The notes under the pieces: model-generated
Database searches by the model: none
Told to the model about the DNA's origin: nothing
What the model saw: only the letters and a program-made list of their open reading frames with translations
NCBI GenBank assembly: GCA_013399875.1
Contig: VXAZ01009309.1
Location: 3,530,396 to 3,594,395, forward strand
Direction: 5' to 3'
Length of the DNA stretch: 64,000 nt
From: Gymnorhina tibicen
Taxonomy: Eukaryota > Chordata > Aves > Passeriformes > Artamidae
Part shown: positions 35,916 to 47,200 of the stretch, piece by piece
Layout: each line of letters starts with the position of its first letter
Position numbering within the stretch: position 1 is the first letter of the stretch
Position numbers and translations under genes: made by a program

Positions 35916-37099
35916 GATTTTGAGGCGCCTCTCCTCACTCGATGGCTCACAGAAGAGCAGTTCTCCTTCAGAGGAGCAGCAGAGCCTGAACCTTCACTGC
36001 CTTGTCCCCCTGCCCTGGCAGCTCGCCAGTTTTCACCTTGGTAAGGGGGAGAGCTCAAAAAGCAAGGGGAGGTTGGACAGAGGGAAGGAGAGAGTGACCA
36101 GGGGAGGGATGGTGTGCGGCCAGGGACGCTCAGCTTTGGGATTTGTGTTTCCACAGTGCCAGCAACCTTCAAAATGCAGGGAAAGGGCAGTGCTGGATGC
36201 CTGGAAGCAGCTAAAATGGGATGCGGCCGCTTGGGCTGGCAGGTGATGCTGGAGAGAGATTTTTGGAAGCAGGGTTCTGTGCTGGGAGCTGTGGGGTTCT
36301 GTGGAGGCTGCAGCAGACACTTGTAAAAGGTCCAAAAGGGTGTAAAATGCCCCAAAACCCGTTTGACTCCAGGCCCTTCACTCCTCCCAGATGCTTTTCC
36401 AGCTCTGCCTTGCCACAGAAGGGCTTGCAGAGAGGGAAGGATCGATGACAATGAACGGCAGCAGGGTCCTGGTGGTGGGAGCTGTCCGGAGAACAAGCAG
36501 ATCTTTAGATTCTCGTGGTTTTCCTCCGTTCTATTTCCAGGTCCATTAAATCCATTTTTCACCCTGTTCTCCTCTGAAACATAAATGAGTGGATGAGGTA
36601 ACAAGGGCACACTTAAGGAAAAATGAGGCATGACTATAAATACGAGTGACCCAGCTAAAAGGAAGGTCAGGTAAGAGACATTACCCAGGTTGTGTTCATT
36701 AAAGGGTGCCAGGCTGCAATTCACAATCCTGCTCTGGGATTGGGAAACCGGTTGGAGGGACCCGTGGAGAGAGATAAGAGATGCAAGATACGGAGAGGGA
36801 AACTTTTTCCTTCCCGTTGTTTGCAGAGGGTGAAGTGAAAGAGGGGTTTGGACACCGATGATTATCTGCGGTGTGTGATTATCTTGGAATTTCGGGGGGA
36901 AAAACAAAAAACACCTGAGGGGGAAAGGAAGGAGCTGAACAATGGCGGCGTGCCCCTCCTGGGTGGTGCTCCTGCTTGGGGAAGCCCAAATTTGATTTCC
37001 TGCCCCTTGGCACGTGCCCAGCAAAGCTGGGGCTGCAACGTGGGCAAAGTGCACAAAGGTGTAAGTTTGGGCGCTGAAATTTTGGGTTTGGGGTGCCAA
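35894..37099 (-). other. 401-codon antisense open frame, no recognised homology
   Basis: The longest open frame in the window, from an ATG at 37099 down to a TAG at 35894-35896. The predicted product begins MAPQTQNFSAQTYTFVHFAH, has a hydrophobic stretch near residues 141-165 (LTFLLAGSLVFIVM), and is Pro/Ser/Leu rich in its second half (about residues 200-370). The stop and the last few residues lie inside the CR1 fragment at 35830-35915, so the present C-terminus was set by a transposon end. The - strand here is pyrimidine-rich, which lowers stop frequency and favours chance frames, but 401 codons is still notable. I recognise no domain and saw no clear poly-A signal downstream. Most likely non-coding. 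Confidence 0.15.
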
Positions 37100-38429
37100 G
37101 GCTGGGGCAGAAACTGCCGCCCATCACCGGTGGTTTCTGCTCGAGGAGTAATGAAGGGAAATACGCGGAGCTGCTTCAGGAAACAGAAATCAGTCGGAGA
37201 GAGGAGACAAAGTCCCGGCTCTGTGGGATGGGAAGGAGTTTCCTGCAGAGCTGCTGGATGTGGAGGTGTTTTCCAGGGCTCTGCTGCCACCAGCCCCAGC
37301 ACGCTCCTGCCTGTCAGAGTCCCTGCCCCTGCCCGTTTCCCTGCCCGGAGCTCCCCAGGTGCTCCTGCCAAGCGCGGGAACGCGTCCAAGTGATGTCAGG
37401 AAGAAAAGGCAGGGCAGAGAAATTCCTCTTTATGGCAGCAACCGAGAGCATGGGGATTTATCTTGGAGATTAACTGGGCTGCTCTTGTCAGTTTGCTTTT
37501 GCTGCCACGAAACTCAGTCCTGCGAGCCCAGAGGTTGCTCCACGGATCTGCAGAAGGCGCAGTGATAAAACTGTTTAAATCCCCTTCTGGGTTTCGGAGG
37601 GCCGGCGGTAACTCCCCTGGTGATGAGGTTTATTTTTCTCCATTAGTACCTGGTTTTGAACAGTTTCCTTTCTTCTCCTTGCTCAAGGCTGGGCTTTCAG
37701 AAAAGCCTCTTCTCGAGGAGACTTAGTGCCTGTGCACACACCACGTGAAGTCAACAAGGGCTCAACTTCAAAGTGAAGCATGTGGATAAATATTATCCTG
37801 ACTTGGGGCAGCTATTTATTCTTTTTCTTCCAAAACAAAACACATTCACACATGCCTTCTCGAGACTTGGAATGAATTGTTTTTATTTTTTACCACTGTG
37901 TATTTACTCTGTTTTTCTCAGATGATCACACCTCATCTGCCTCTCTCAGGTGGGTGGGGTTTATAAAAATGTCAGCAATTTTTGAATATTGAGGGGAAAA
38001 CAGTGTAGCCAGCGCCAAAATCCTCCATTTTTAGGCTCAAAATCCTCTGCTCTTGTTTGTGTGGGTCACCGAGGTGGGATGGGAGAGCCCAAGGAGACGG
38101 AAACATGAAATTTGGAGGACTGGGGGGATATTTGGTTCAGGGTTGAACCATGAGTTGTGCCAGTACTGAGCAGCTCGCTGTGGGATTTACTCCCCGGAAG
38201 TGCCTGCAACCCCTGTGTCCAGGGCGTCCAAAAAGGAGCCACTTTCACTGAAAATCAGCCTGCTTGATTCTGCCCCAAGCCCCAGGAGCAAAGGCCCCGG
38301 CTTCCCGGCGATTCCTGGCTGCGGGATCGCCGTCCCGCACGCTCCAGCCTCCGTGCATCCCCCACCCCTGCCTGCCCCAGCCCCCCGAGCAGGGCAGAGC
38401 CTTCACTCGTAGGAAATAACCAAATGAAA

Positions 38430-38780
38430 CGATGCCACGGGATGTTTTATGTATGAGGAGGCGCGGGGGGCTGCCAATAATCCCCCATGTTTTTTAATGC
38501 GAGCTCTCCCGGCGTTGCCGCTCGCGGCTGACGACACCAATTAATTTTATTGTTTGGAAATAATCTTCTGCGGCGCGCGAGCCGCACGGCCCCGGCCTTA
38601 CGCTTTCTAATGATTTCTCTATTAATTTCACTGCTGCCAGTAAGCTGGAGACGCCTCTCGAGTGGAAAGGGAAGCATGACCTAATAGCATGGATAAAATA
38701 TTAGCGAGAGCGAGTTAAATCCCTGTTAGCAGCGGCGGGACCCCGGCCCCTAAAGACACGGGAGCTGCCGGAGCGTGGCA
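38430..38780. promoter_or_regulatory. Possible conserved non-coding element with CpG and homeodomain-like sites
   Basis: Alternates CpG clusters (TTGCCGCTCGCGGCTGACG, TGCGGCGCGCGAGCCGCACGG) with AT-rich words (CACCAATTAATTTTATTGTTTGG, TTCTCTATTAATTTCACTG, GCATGGATAAAATATTAGCG). No repeat family fits, and the sequence has no useful frame. This is the most enhancer-like block of intron 2 on reading; it could equally be a small CpG-rich alternative promoter. Neither is shown. Confidence 0.3.
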
Positions 38781-39317
38781 GAGAGAAAAGAGCTGCACGT
38801 GCTGCGTGTGGATGCACAAGCGTGGAGCAATAAGTTTTTGAACAGCTTGGAAATTAAATGGAGGCTCGGTGTGTTTTGTCCCCAGCCTGCTCCAGCTGGC
38901 TTTTCCCTGGTTTAAAAAAAGGAGCTGGCACGGAGAAATTCAGTGTCCGGGCCTCCCTGTGGGGTGGAAACGCCGGGGTTGGACTTGCCCCGCTGGAGCT
39001 GTGGTTGTGCTTTGCCTTAATTCCTGCTTTTTCGGCTGAAGTTGGGTGTGGTGAGGTCCTCAGCGGTGCTGCCTTTGTCACCTCGTGCCCACCTGGAAGG
39101 ATGAAGCGCTGTGGAGGGTTTCCCCCCGACCTGCAGGACAGTGCCATTGATTTTCCTGGTTTTCAGCATCACGAGCCTCAAACCATCCTCAGGCCTTGTC
39201 CTTATACCCACCCATCTAGCAGAAATCCCGGAAAACAAGGTTTATACAGAGATTCCCAGCACAAACTGGGGTTGGTGACTTTGGTACTGGTTGTGTGGGA
39301 GTCCTTTGCATCACCTG

Positions 39318-39440
39318 AGCACGGACAAGTGGCCTTGGAGCAACCTGGAGTAGTGGAAACTGTGCCTGTCCAGGGGATTGGAATGAGATGAGCTTTAAGA
39401 TCCCCCTCAACCCAAAACCATTCCATGATTCTGTGTTGAA
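39318..39440 (+). mobile_element. CR1 LINE 3'-end fragment (sense), intact terminal octamer
   Basis: GTGGCCTTGGAGCAACCTGG, AGTAGTGGAAACTGTGCCTG, GGGGATTGGAATGAGATGAG, CTTTAAGATCCCCCTCAACC and CAAAACCATTCCATGATTCTGTG run in CR1 sense order. The tail keeps the CR1 hallmark (ATTCCATG)(ATTCTGTG) 8-bp repeat, so the 3' end of the insertion is at about 39440. Confidence 0.92.
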
Positions 39441-40879
39441 ATTATCCTCTTGCAGCCTTTGGAAGAGCTCATGGTGTGGCTGGGGCTGGACTTTCTTCAT
39501 CCATTTCCTTGTGAGAGGGGAAAAAAGTCTTCCTGTAATGCACGAAACCATCACCCCATCAATATTGCCTAAGTGAGGCACAGAGCAGGGGGAAAAAATC
39601 AATTCAGTTTGCGGCCAAAATATTTATGTGATGATTTATATAAACACCCAGATATTTATTGCTTTCATGCTTTAGTCTCTGCGCTGTGAAGTTTTTTTTT
39701 TTGCATAAAGAGGAGTTGGTAATCAAGGATATGGAGCTGAGGGCTGGGGAGGGATGAGGGGTGAAAACTTGGGAAGGAGCTGGTGGTTTGCAGTGGGGAG
39801 GATGGAGCCAGGGCAGCGGGATCAGAGCTTTTTCCTTCACAAATTTAGATGTAAATCATGAAGCTTTGGGGTTCTGTGCCCCACAGAAATGATGCTCACC
39901 ATGGCCGGGCTGGTCACCTGTGGGGCCTTTCAGTAATTTCATTTCCCCCCCACCGTGGTTTTAATTGTGCAAACAGAAGTGAACACCGAATTTTTACACA
40001 AGTGGATGGTGACAATGCGGGCAGGAAGAAAATAAAACGGTGAATTCTGTAGAAAACAGCGTCAGGAGCTGAGGTGGGCAGAGAACCCGTGGTGCTGCCG
40101 CTGCTCGGGGAGGATTTTTGGCAAGGCTGTTTTATCCCTGCCGGTGCCCAGCGGGTCCCTCCTGCCCCACAGCCACTTCCAAGGACTGGACTGCATTCCA
40201 GAGGGATCCTTGAGGCCCATCCTGCTCTGTGACAGCACCAGGAGGCTGCTCCATCCCCCGGGAGCTGACTTGGGGTGCCTGAGCGGGCTCTGGGACAGCG
40301 ATAAAATGCTCCTGGTGGGATCAAAGTCTGAGCGTGGGATTTGTGCTGGCTCTGGGCTCAGGGTTAGAGAGGGAAGTCCAGCCCTCCTGGAGGGTAATTA
40401 CGAGCACAAAGTCATTACAGCTCTGCCCTCGCAGGGGAACTTACCGAAACTCAGTGCCTGCCCTTCTGAGTCATGAATTAACTGAAAATTCAATTATTTT
40501 TTCCCCCCTCCTCCTTTGCTCTTAAGAAAAAAAAAAAAGGCAAAACTGCTCAAAACAAAATTGGGTTTTCAGCAAAAGCAAAAAGGAAAAAAAACCTCCA
40601 AAGTGCCACCCACCATCTCTACAGCCAGGGCTGACCCAAACCAGCAGAACGAGCTGGGGTGGCTTTGCCTCCCTGTTGGAGGCAGCTCTGGTTCATAATT
40701 AATACTTTTCCAGGCTGATTCTGCAGGGAGAACAATGAGGACATTGAGAGCAGATCCCTGCTGGCCTCACGGAGAGCCCGAGCCCCGTGCCTGCTCCCAG
40801 CCCCTTTTCCCCACGCGCCCCGAGCCGGACGTCCCATCCCACGTGGCGTAAAAAAACCCCTCCGGATCACGGCGTGACA

Positions 40880-41070
40880 TTTCCCCCAGCCCGGGCTGCT
40901 TTCCTTCCCTTCCTCTCCCCGACGGACTCCAATCTTCTGATATTATAAGAAGTGAGGAGTAATGGAGCTCTTGGCCTTTTTAAATATGTATGAACTTCTC
41001 GGGGAGACGAGGAGCGACGCGGACAGATCGCAGATGCGAGGTGGTCTCGCAGCCCTGTCATTAACCAGGC
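40880..41070. promoter_or_regulatory. Possible conserved non-coding element
   Basis: A short block with CpG and AT-rich words mixed: ATCTTCTGATATTATAAGAAG, CTTTTTAAATATGTATGAAC, GAGGAGCGACGCGGACAG and TGTCATTAACCAGG. No repeat match by eye. Weak, composition-based call. Confidence 0.2.
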
Positions 41071-43336
41071 GTGGGTGTCTCTTTTTCCCCCCCTGTCCCA
41101 AGTCATTATTCACGGGCAAAGCATAATGTTTCTGTTCCTTTGGTTATGGATTATTATTATTATTTTTCAGGATCTGGGCCACAGATCACAGAGAGCTGAT
41201 GGTGCAGTTCCTACCTCTGGCTCGCTGGGGTTTTTGCTGCTGGCAAGCAAAGCTGTTTGCTGCTGCTCGGCGGGGCCAGGCTGGCTGGTGACTCAGGAAA
41301 ATGAGCTTTAATGCTGGGATTTCGGTGATAAACCGGCTCATATTTATTTGTTGTGCTGGTCGGGTTTGGTTTCTGAGAGTTGGGTGGGTTTGCCCCGTGT
41401 TGTCACTCGGCTCTGTCCCTCCAGGTGAACGTGGTGGGATTTCTCAGGGGTGCAGGCTTTGTGTGTGCTGTTCCTAAACACCGGTGCAAACCATGGATGT
41501 GTGGATCAGCTGTGCCAGGATCTGCTCCTCTCAACACAGCAAAGCCTCTTCCTTACTGTCACAGCAGTGGGTTGCAGCAGGGCAAGGGCTTTTCTCATCT
41601 TATTTAATTCTCCAGACAAACTATTGAACTCAAAAAACTCCTAATTTTGGCTGAAGTGCAGCTGATAGTTTTGTTTAAACAGCAAATGATTTGAGATTGA
41701 TTTTGTTGTCTTGTCTTCATTTAAAAACAAAATCATATTGACTCTGGTGAGGTTTTTTATTCCGAGAGCTGGGAGCTGTACGGAGATGCAGCAGGAGCAG
41801 CCCTTGCTCGCAGTCCCCCTCTCCTTCCTTCCCGCTGTGCTGCCATAGCATCCCCCAAAATGAATAATTCAGCCAGCAGGGATCTCTGAGAAGGTCACGT
41901 AAATGAGGCGACACCCACTTTTTATCAGCCCTGAAGGGCACCCAGAGGGGGTGACACCCACTTTTCACCTGTCCTTTGACTCCACAGCTGTAGAGGTTAT
42001 TCCTGAGGGGAACAGTTACACCTTGGGATGAGTTTCTTGCTCCACAGGGCCTCTCCACACACGTGTTTGCAGGGTTAGGGCTTCTGGAGTTCCTGGAGTT
42101 TGGGATGTGCTGCACATCCACCAACATGACTTTGTCACCATGGCACACACGGCATGAACTGATTTTTGGTTCTGCTGGGCAAGGGAAGCTGGTGAGGGTA
42201 GGAAAAAGAGGAAAAGAGGCAGGGATGGATGGGATTTGCTTTCAGGGAAGGCTCTCCTCACCCAGAGGGTGATGGGGGGAGATGTCTCTGCTTGCACAGG
42301 GATTGTGTCTGTTACAGGAGTGGGGTTGGCTCTCAAATATTTGATTTACTGGGGTTGTTCAGGCTCTGGACCATGGAAAACGTGGTGGTCATTGGCCTTC
42401 AGCCTCCTCCCCAGGGCAGGGGATCAATACAGCTCAATATGGGGTTCAGCCTGTGGTTTGTGCTTTTTCCAGAAGGACCTGGGGAGAAAAGATGCCGTTA
42501 AAAGAAAATTACTGCATTGCCTATCAACGGAAAACAAAAGTCTTTTGTCCTGTCAATCATGGGGAGGCTTTATCTTGTCAATCACGGGGAAAATGCTTCC
42601 CTTGCACTTCTGCCAGGCTTTGCACAGAGTGGGTTTCTCCTTCAGTCAAACAAGCAAGTGTTGGGCGCAGCGGCTTTTGATAAAAAAAAAAATTACATAA
42701 AAAAATAAATGTTAATGTTTTATCAGTATTTAGACTTGAGAGAAGGTGGTAATGCGAGTCAGAGGGCAGACCTCTGCTTCCCCAGCCCCTGGGGGCTTGG
42801 GCAGGAGGGAAGAGGCTGCAGTCTGACCCCGTGAGGAAACCACAGTAACACTCCAGGGTGTTTGCAGAGCCCAGCCCAAGCTGCTTCTGTCACTTGAGCA
42901 AGACTCGCCCTGGCTCTGGTCACAGACTGGACTCTGTGGCTTGTTTGGAATCGTTTGCAGCTTTTGTTTTGTTCACCAGAGTGAAAGACGTTTTCCTTTC
43001 CCTTTCCACTTCCTTTCCCTTTTGCACAGTGGTTTTTTTTTCCCTGTGTGCTGCTCCACAGACGGGCTCTGAATGGGGTTTTTTTGGGAATAAATGCACT
43101 TCCATTAGCCCATCCGTCCATCCGTCAGTGCACAGCCCGGGCGATGGGAGCTGGGTACCAAACACCTCTCATCCCCGTGTGTGGGGTCTGCAGGGATGCT
43201 GCCCTGCTGCTGCCTCTCCTCCTGCCACAGGAACGTTCCTGCTCAAGCTGGGGAACAGGAACTTCAGGAGTTAAGCTCCAGGAGCCGAGGCCACATCGTG
43301 CTGACAGTGCTGCTGGAGCTGCCTCCGCGCCACTCG

Positions 43337-43375
43337 CAGAATCACAGGATCAACCAGGATGGAAAAGCTCTGGAG
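43337..43375 (-). mobile_element. Probable CR1 LINE 3'-terminal scrap
   Basis: AGAATCACAGGATCAACCAG and GATGGAAAAG resemble the first about 35 bases of the reverse complement of CR1 (AGAATCAcAGAATca then GGTTGGAAAAGACC). Too short for certainty. Confidence 0.5.
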
Positions 43376-44161
43376 CAGTGCGGGATCCCTGTTCCTGCCT
43401 GGCCCTGGGGCTGCAGCAAAGGTCTCCCTGCTCGTGCCAGGAGCGAGGTTTCAAGAGCTTTAAACCTGTGCTGGGTGGGTTGTGCCAAAGCTGGGGCTGT
43501 TGCTGTGCAGCGGCCGCGTGGCCGGGGCTGTGTGGGTGCCTGCCCTGGGCTCGGGGCCATCTGCTCCCTCCTCCAGGGCTGGCAAAGGCCTTTTCCTGCA
43601 CAAAAAAAAAACGGTGTCAGGAACTGGTATCATTGTTCTCCCGTTTCCCCTCGCAGCCAGCTGAAGGTATAAAGCTGCTGGATTTGTAAAGCAGCCATAT
43701 GGAGTTTCCATTCTCTCGGCCCCTCCGTGAGCAGGACACCCAAATATTGCTGCCGCTCCGTGCCAGGGCTTTGATGGGAGCTCACGTGGCTGTGGTGCCT
43801 TTGGCTGACGGTCCTTTTGAAGCCAAGCTGAAATTCGTGGTAAACAGGGGCATCTCTGTAGCAGGGGAGCTGCATCAGCCCTGTTGAGCTTTCACCTGCA
43901 AATTTTCTTCTTTTTGCAGCTCAGCTTTGTTTCCACAGCTCCGACTTTGGATGCTGGAGCTGCTATTCCAGGAGGGGCTCAGTGGGGAGGGTGAGCTTAG
44001 GGTGCTCCATCCCCATCCCCCAGAGTGGGAGATGATGGACCTGGTGGATCCAGAGCCAGAGATGCAGCTCATCCTCTGGGAAAACACAGCAGGCTGGCGT
44101 TGCTCTGCATCCTGAGGTGCTGCTCATGCTCTGCTCCGTTTGCTTTCTCTGCTGGGAGGCT

Positions 44162-44216
44162 CTCCAGGTGTTTTACATCAGCTCCAGGTGTTTTACATCA
44201 GCTCCAGGTGTTTTAC
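44162..44216 (+). repeat. 20-bp tandem repeat, 2.75 copies
   Basis: CTCCAGGTGTTTTACATCAG is repeated exactly twice and followed by the first 15 bases of a third copy. The copies are identical, so the duplication is recent. Each unit contains CAGGTG, an E-box of the ZEB/SNAI type, giving three in 55 bases. Confidence 0.95.
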
Positions 44217-47200
44217 TCTTCTTCCGTTGCTAAAAAAAAGCTGATTTTCAGAGTGTGGAGTCGCCAGGGCTGGCTGCTGGGTGTGCTGGAGCAGAGAGCA
44301 GGGAGCAGTGCTGCTGCTAACTCACCACCTCCACTGTGCATCTCTGTTTTAAAAAGCTTGGCTCGTTCCCAGGAATTCTCCTCAGTCTTTACACATCAGT
44401 ATTTTATGAAGCCCAGGGCACCCAGCCCCAGGCAGGTTGAAGCTGGGAGAGCTGTGGTGTGAGGAGTTGGTGGGTGCTTTGGAGAGTCCTGCCCTCCTCC
44501 CACCTGCATCCCCCTCTCCACGGGCACGGCGTGTCCGTGCCAGACAAGGACAGATGGGACCTGGCAGTGCCTCTCACTCCCCTGAATGCAGGAGATCTGT
44601 CTTAGCCAGGCTTTTCTTAATGGAAGACAAATATGAGTCGCCCTGGTGGTTTTTCATACCAGTCTTTTGTTCTTTTTCCTTCTGAACTGTAACAAAAGCT
44701 TCAGTGCACTGGGACCAGTAATTAGTTTCGCTCTTATTTTCCATAGAACTCACCTCCGGAGCACGTGTGTGCTAGGAGCCACATCCAGGAGAATGGCCCC
44801 GGGGCTGAATTTGCATTTCGGATACAGAAATTCAAATTAGTGCCATACATCAAGCGATTCCAGCGGTCAGAGCATCACTCCTTATCAGGGGCTGTTGGGA
44901 TCCTTGGCTGCCGAGCCTCACCAGCTGCAGCTGCCAACTCCTTTGCAAACCTGACAGAAATAACCCCAAACGCCACGTGGGACGCGTGCCTCTGGAAGTG
45001 GCTGTGTCCTGCTCTGCAGGGAGGAGGAGGTGTTTGATCCCCACGTGTGTCTCTGAAGCTGTGGGCTGAGGGGACGTGTGTGAGGTCTCGCCTGGGCGCC
45101 GCTTTCATCCGTAATTTCACCTTCTTGTGAGTTTATTCAATTATTGTCTCGGTGTTTTCTCCGAGCAGAACGATGTCTGGCTGTTGCTGAGCTGGTTGCT
45201 GTCAGCCAGGCTTTGTCTTTGGCTTTTAATCTTTGGTGATAATAAAAGGGGATGGTTTTACATCCCTCACTTTTCATCCTCGAGTATCCCAAAGCTCTGT
45301 GTGAGTGGAGATCTCTGTGAGGGAGGCAGTGCCAGCGACTGGAGAGGCCAGGGCTGCTCCTGCTTGGCACAACCAGGAGCAAGAGCAACCCAAGCACCAG
45401 GAGATGCCTTGAGGAACCCGTGAACTCCCTCAGGTTTGATAAACAAAGAGTTTTGTCTGCCCATGGAGCTGAGGCTTCCAAAGAAGAGCAGATGGCATTG
45501 AAAGCATCTTCTTGGTGGCAGCCAGGCCTTCTGCAGGGCTGCACACAGGAGGTCACACTTGGTTGGATGATTTTCAGACTTTTGAGCGAGGTTTGCAAGT
45601 TGTATTCCTCAGCTGGCTGAGCTCCTGTTGATAGAGAGCACCACGAAACTCCTTATCCACCGTTCATCCACTGGTTTTGGGTGTAATGTGTTGAAAAAGG
45701 AGCTTCCTGGTGGCATTTCCAGTGCTGCGTGTGAGGAGGGGGGTGTGGCGCATTTAGTGTCCCACTGTGCTGTTTGTCCAGCTGGATTTGGCTGTGAAAG
45801 GGCATTTGCCACCCGCAAAGCCCAGAGCTCGAGGGAGATGAGGCGCCCCTGATGAGGGGAATCTTCAAACTGCAGCAGCACAGGGCAGAAAGAAGCGGAG
45901 GGGAGAGTTACCCTGCAGGAAACTGCAGTTTGCTGATTGACCCCATGATGTGTTTGGGAGCGATGGCCGCGTTAGGGGTTGCTCTTTGCAGCTGCTGTTC
46001 CTTCCCATGCCCAGCCCTTCCCTGCCCAACCCTCTCCTGCCCTCCTCCTGCTTTCCAAGAGCCTTCCCCTGCCTGAAATCACTCGGACACTCATTACCCG
46101 CATCCGAAATTGCTGCTCAGTTCATCCCCCTCCAACAGTGATGAGCTCCCGTGGAGCAGTTGCTGAGGAGGGGAGGATTGAGCATCTTCTGCGGCTTTGT
46201 TTGGCGGAGGAAGATAAAATAAACAAAAAAAGAGACAGAAAATCAGCTCCTTGTTCAAATTCCTGCTCTCCTCTGCCTCGTCACTTGGGTTTTGGTAATT
46301 GCTTTAATCTGCACTTGGGGTTTCCTGGCAGGAGAAGGATTTTTCAGTGACTGTCATTTCTTTGTTACTGGTTGTTTCCAAACTCATTACTCCTGGCATT
46401 TATTCACCCAGCCTGGAAGCAGCTTGCACCAGGGGCACAAAATGGAAATTGATTTACAGCGACGGTGTGTGATCTAGAAAACGTCAATTTTTTTTTTCTT
46501 TCCCCTCCTGAGTCTATAAATTAGTTTTGATTCCAATAAGGTTTTCTGCTATAGTTATAAATCAGATCCCAAGGAGCTGTGTGAGTGGGGATATTAAAGC
46601 AGCAGCCCTTGTATCCCAATACTGCTGATGCCCAGAGGTTTGTGTGGGATAAACTTGGGAAAGGGGCTTTCGTCTGGGGAGAAGAACCAGCTGCTGAAAT
46701 ACAGTTGTATCCTTAATAAAGCAATTAAAAAAATGGTATAGGTCGAAGTTCTTGGGAAGATAAGGGCCTGGAATTGCTTGTGATTTAAGGAAACAAGCCC
46801 CACACTGATGTTTTTGGAGAATATTGGTGCTTCAGCAGCTCTGAGCTAGGAGACCTCCACGAGGCCTTGCCTCAGGCAGTGAAACCACTGATGGTTTGGG
46901 CAATTTGAGGTTGGTTGGATTTGCAGTCTCAGCACTGGGAGAGTTCAGTGTGTGAGCAGCTAATGCAGGGCAGCACTCTCGGGGTGCAGCTGAGGGGCAG
47001 GAGGGCTGGAGGAGGCTTGGGAGGGAGGAAATCCTCCTTTGAGCTGGTGCTTCCCAGCATTGGCTTGACCTGCCATGAAGCTGGAGAAAACCCTGTGGGC
47101 AAACACCGTGGTGGCTCCTCAGCAGGTGCTCGCTGCGCCTCTGCCGGGTCCTGCTGGGCTGATTCTCCTCCTGCGGGCATTCCTGGGGGAATCCCGTGAC

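Noticed and set aside
36741..36770. CR1-like words GGTTGGAGGGACC
   Set aside because: No further CR1 text on either side; chance similarity.
38133..38150. Hairpin TGGTTCA-GGGT-TGAACCA
   Set aside because: A 7-bp stem with a 4-base loop is expected by chance in 64 kb and has no context such as a small-RNA precursor.
41910..41966. Repeat of GACACCCACTTTT about 43 bases apart
   Set aside because: Too short and isolated to interpret.
43048..43689. 213-codon sense frame with many Cys and Ala
   Set aside because: Chance frame in GC-rich intron; several equally long overlapping frames exist and part of the region carries a CR1 scrap.
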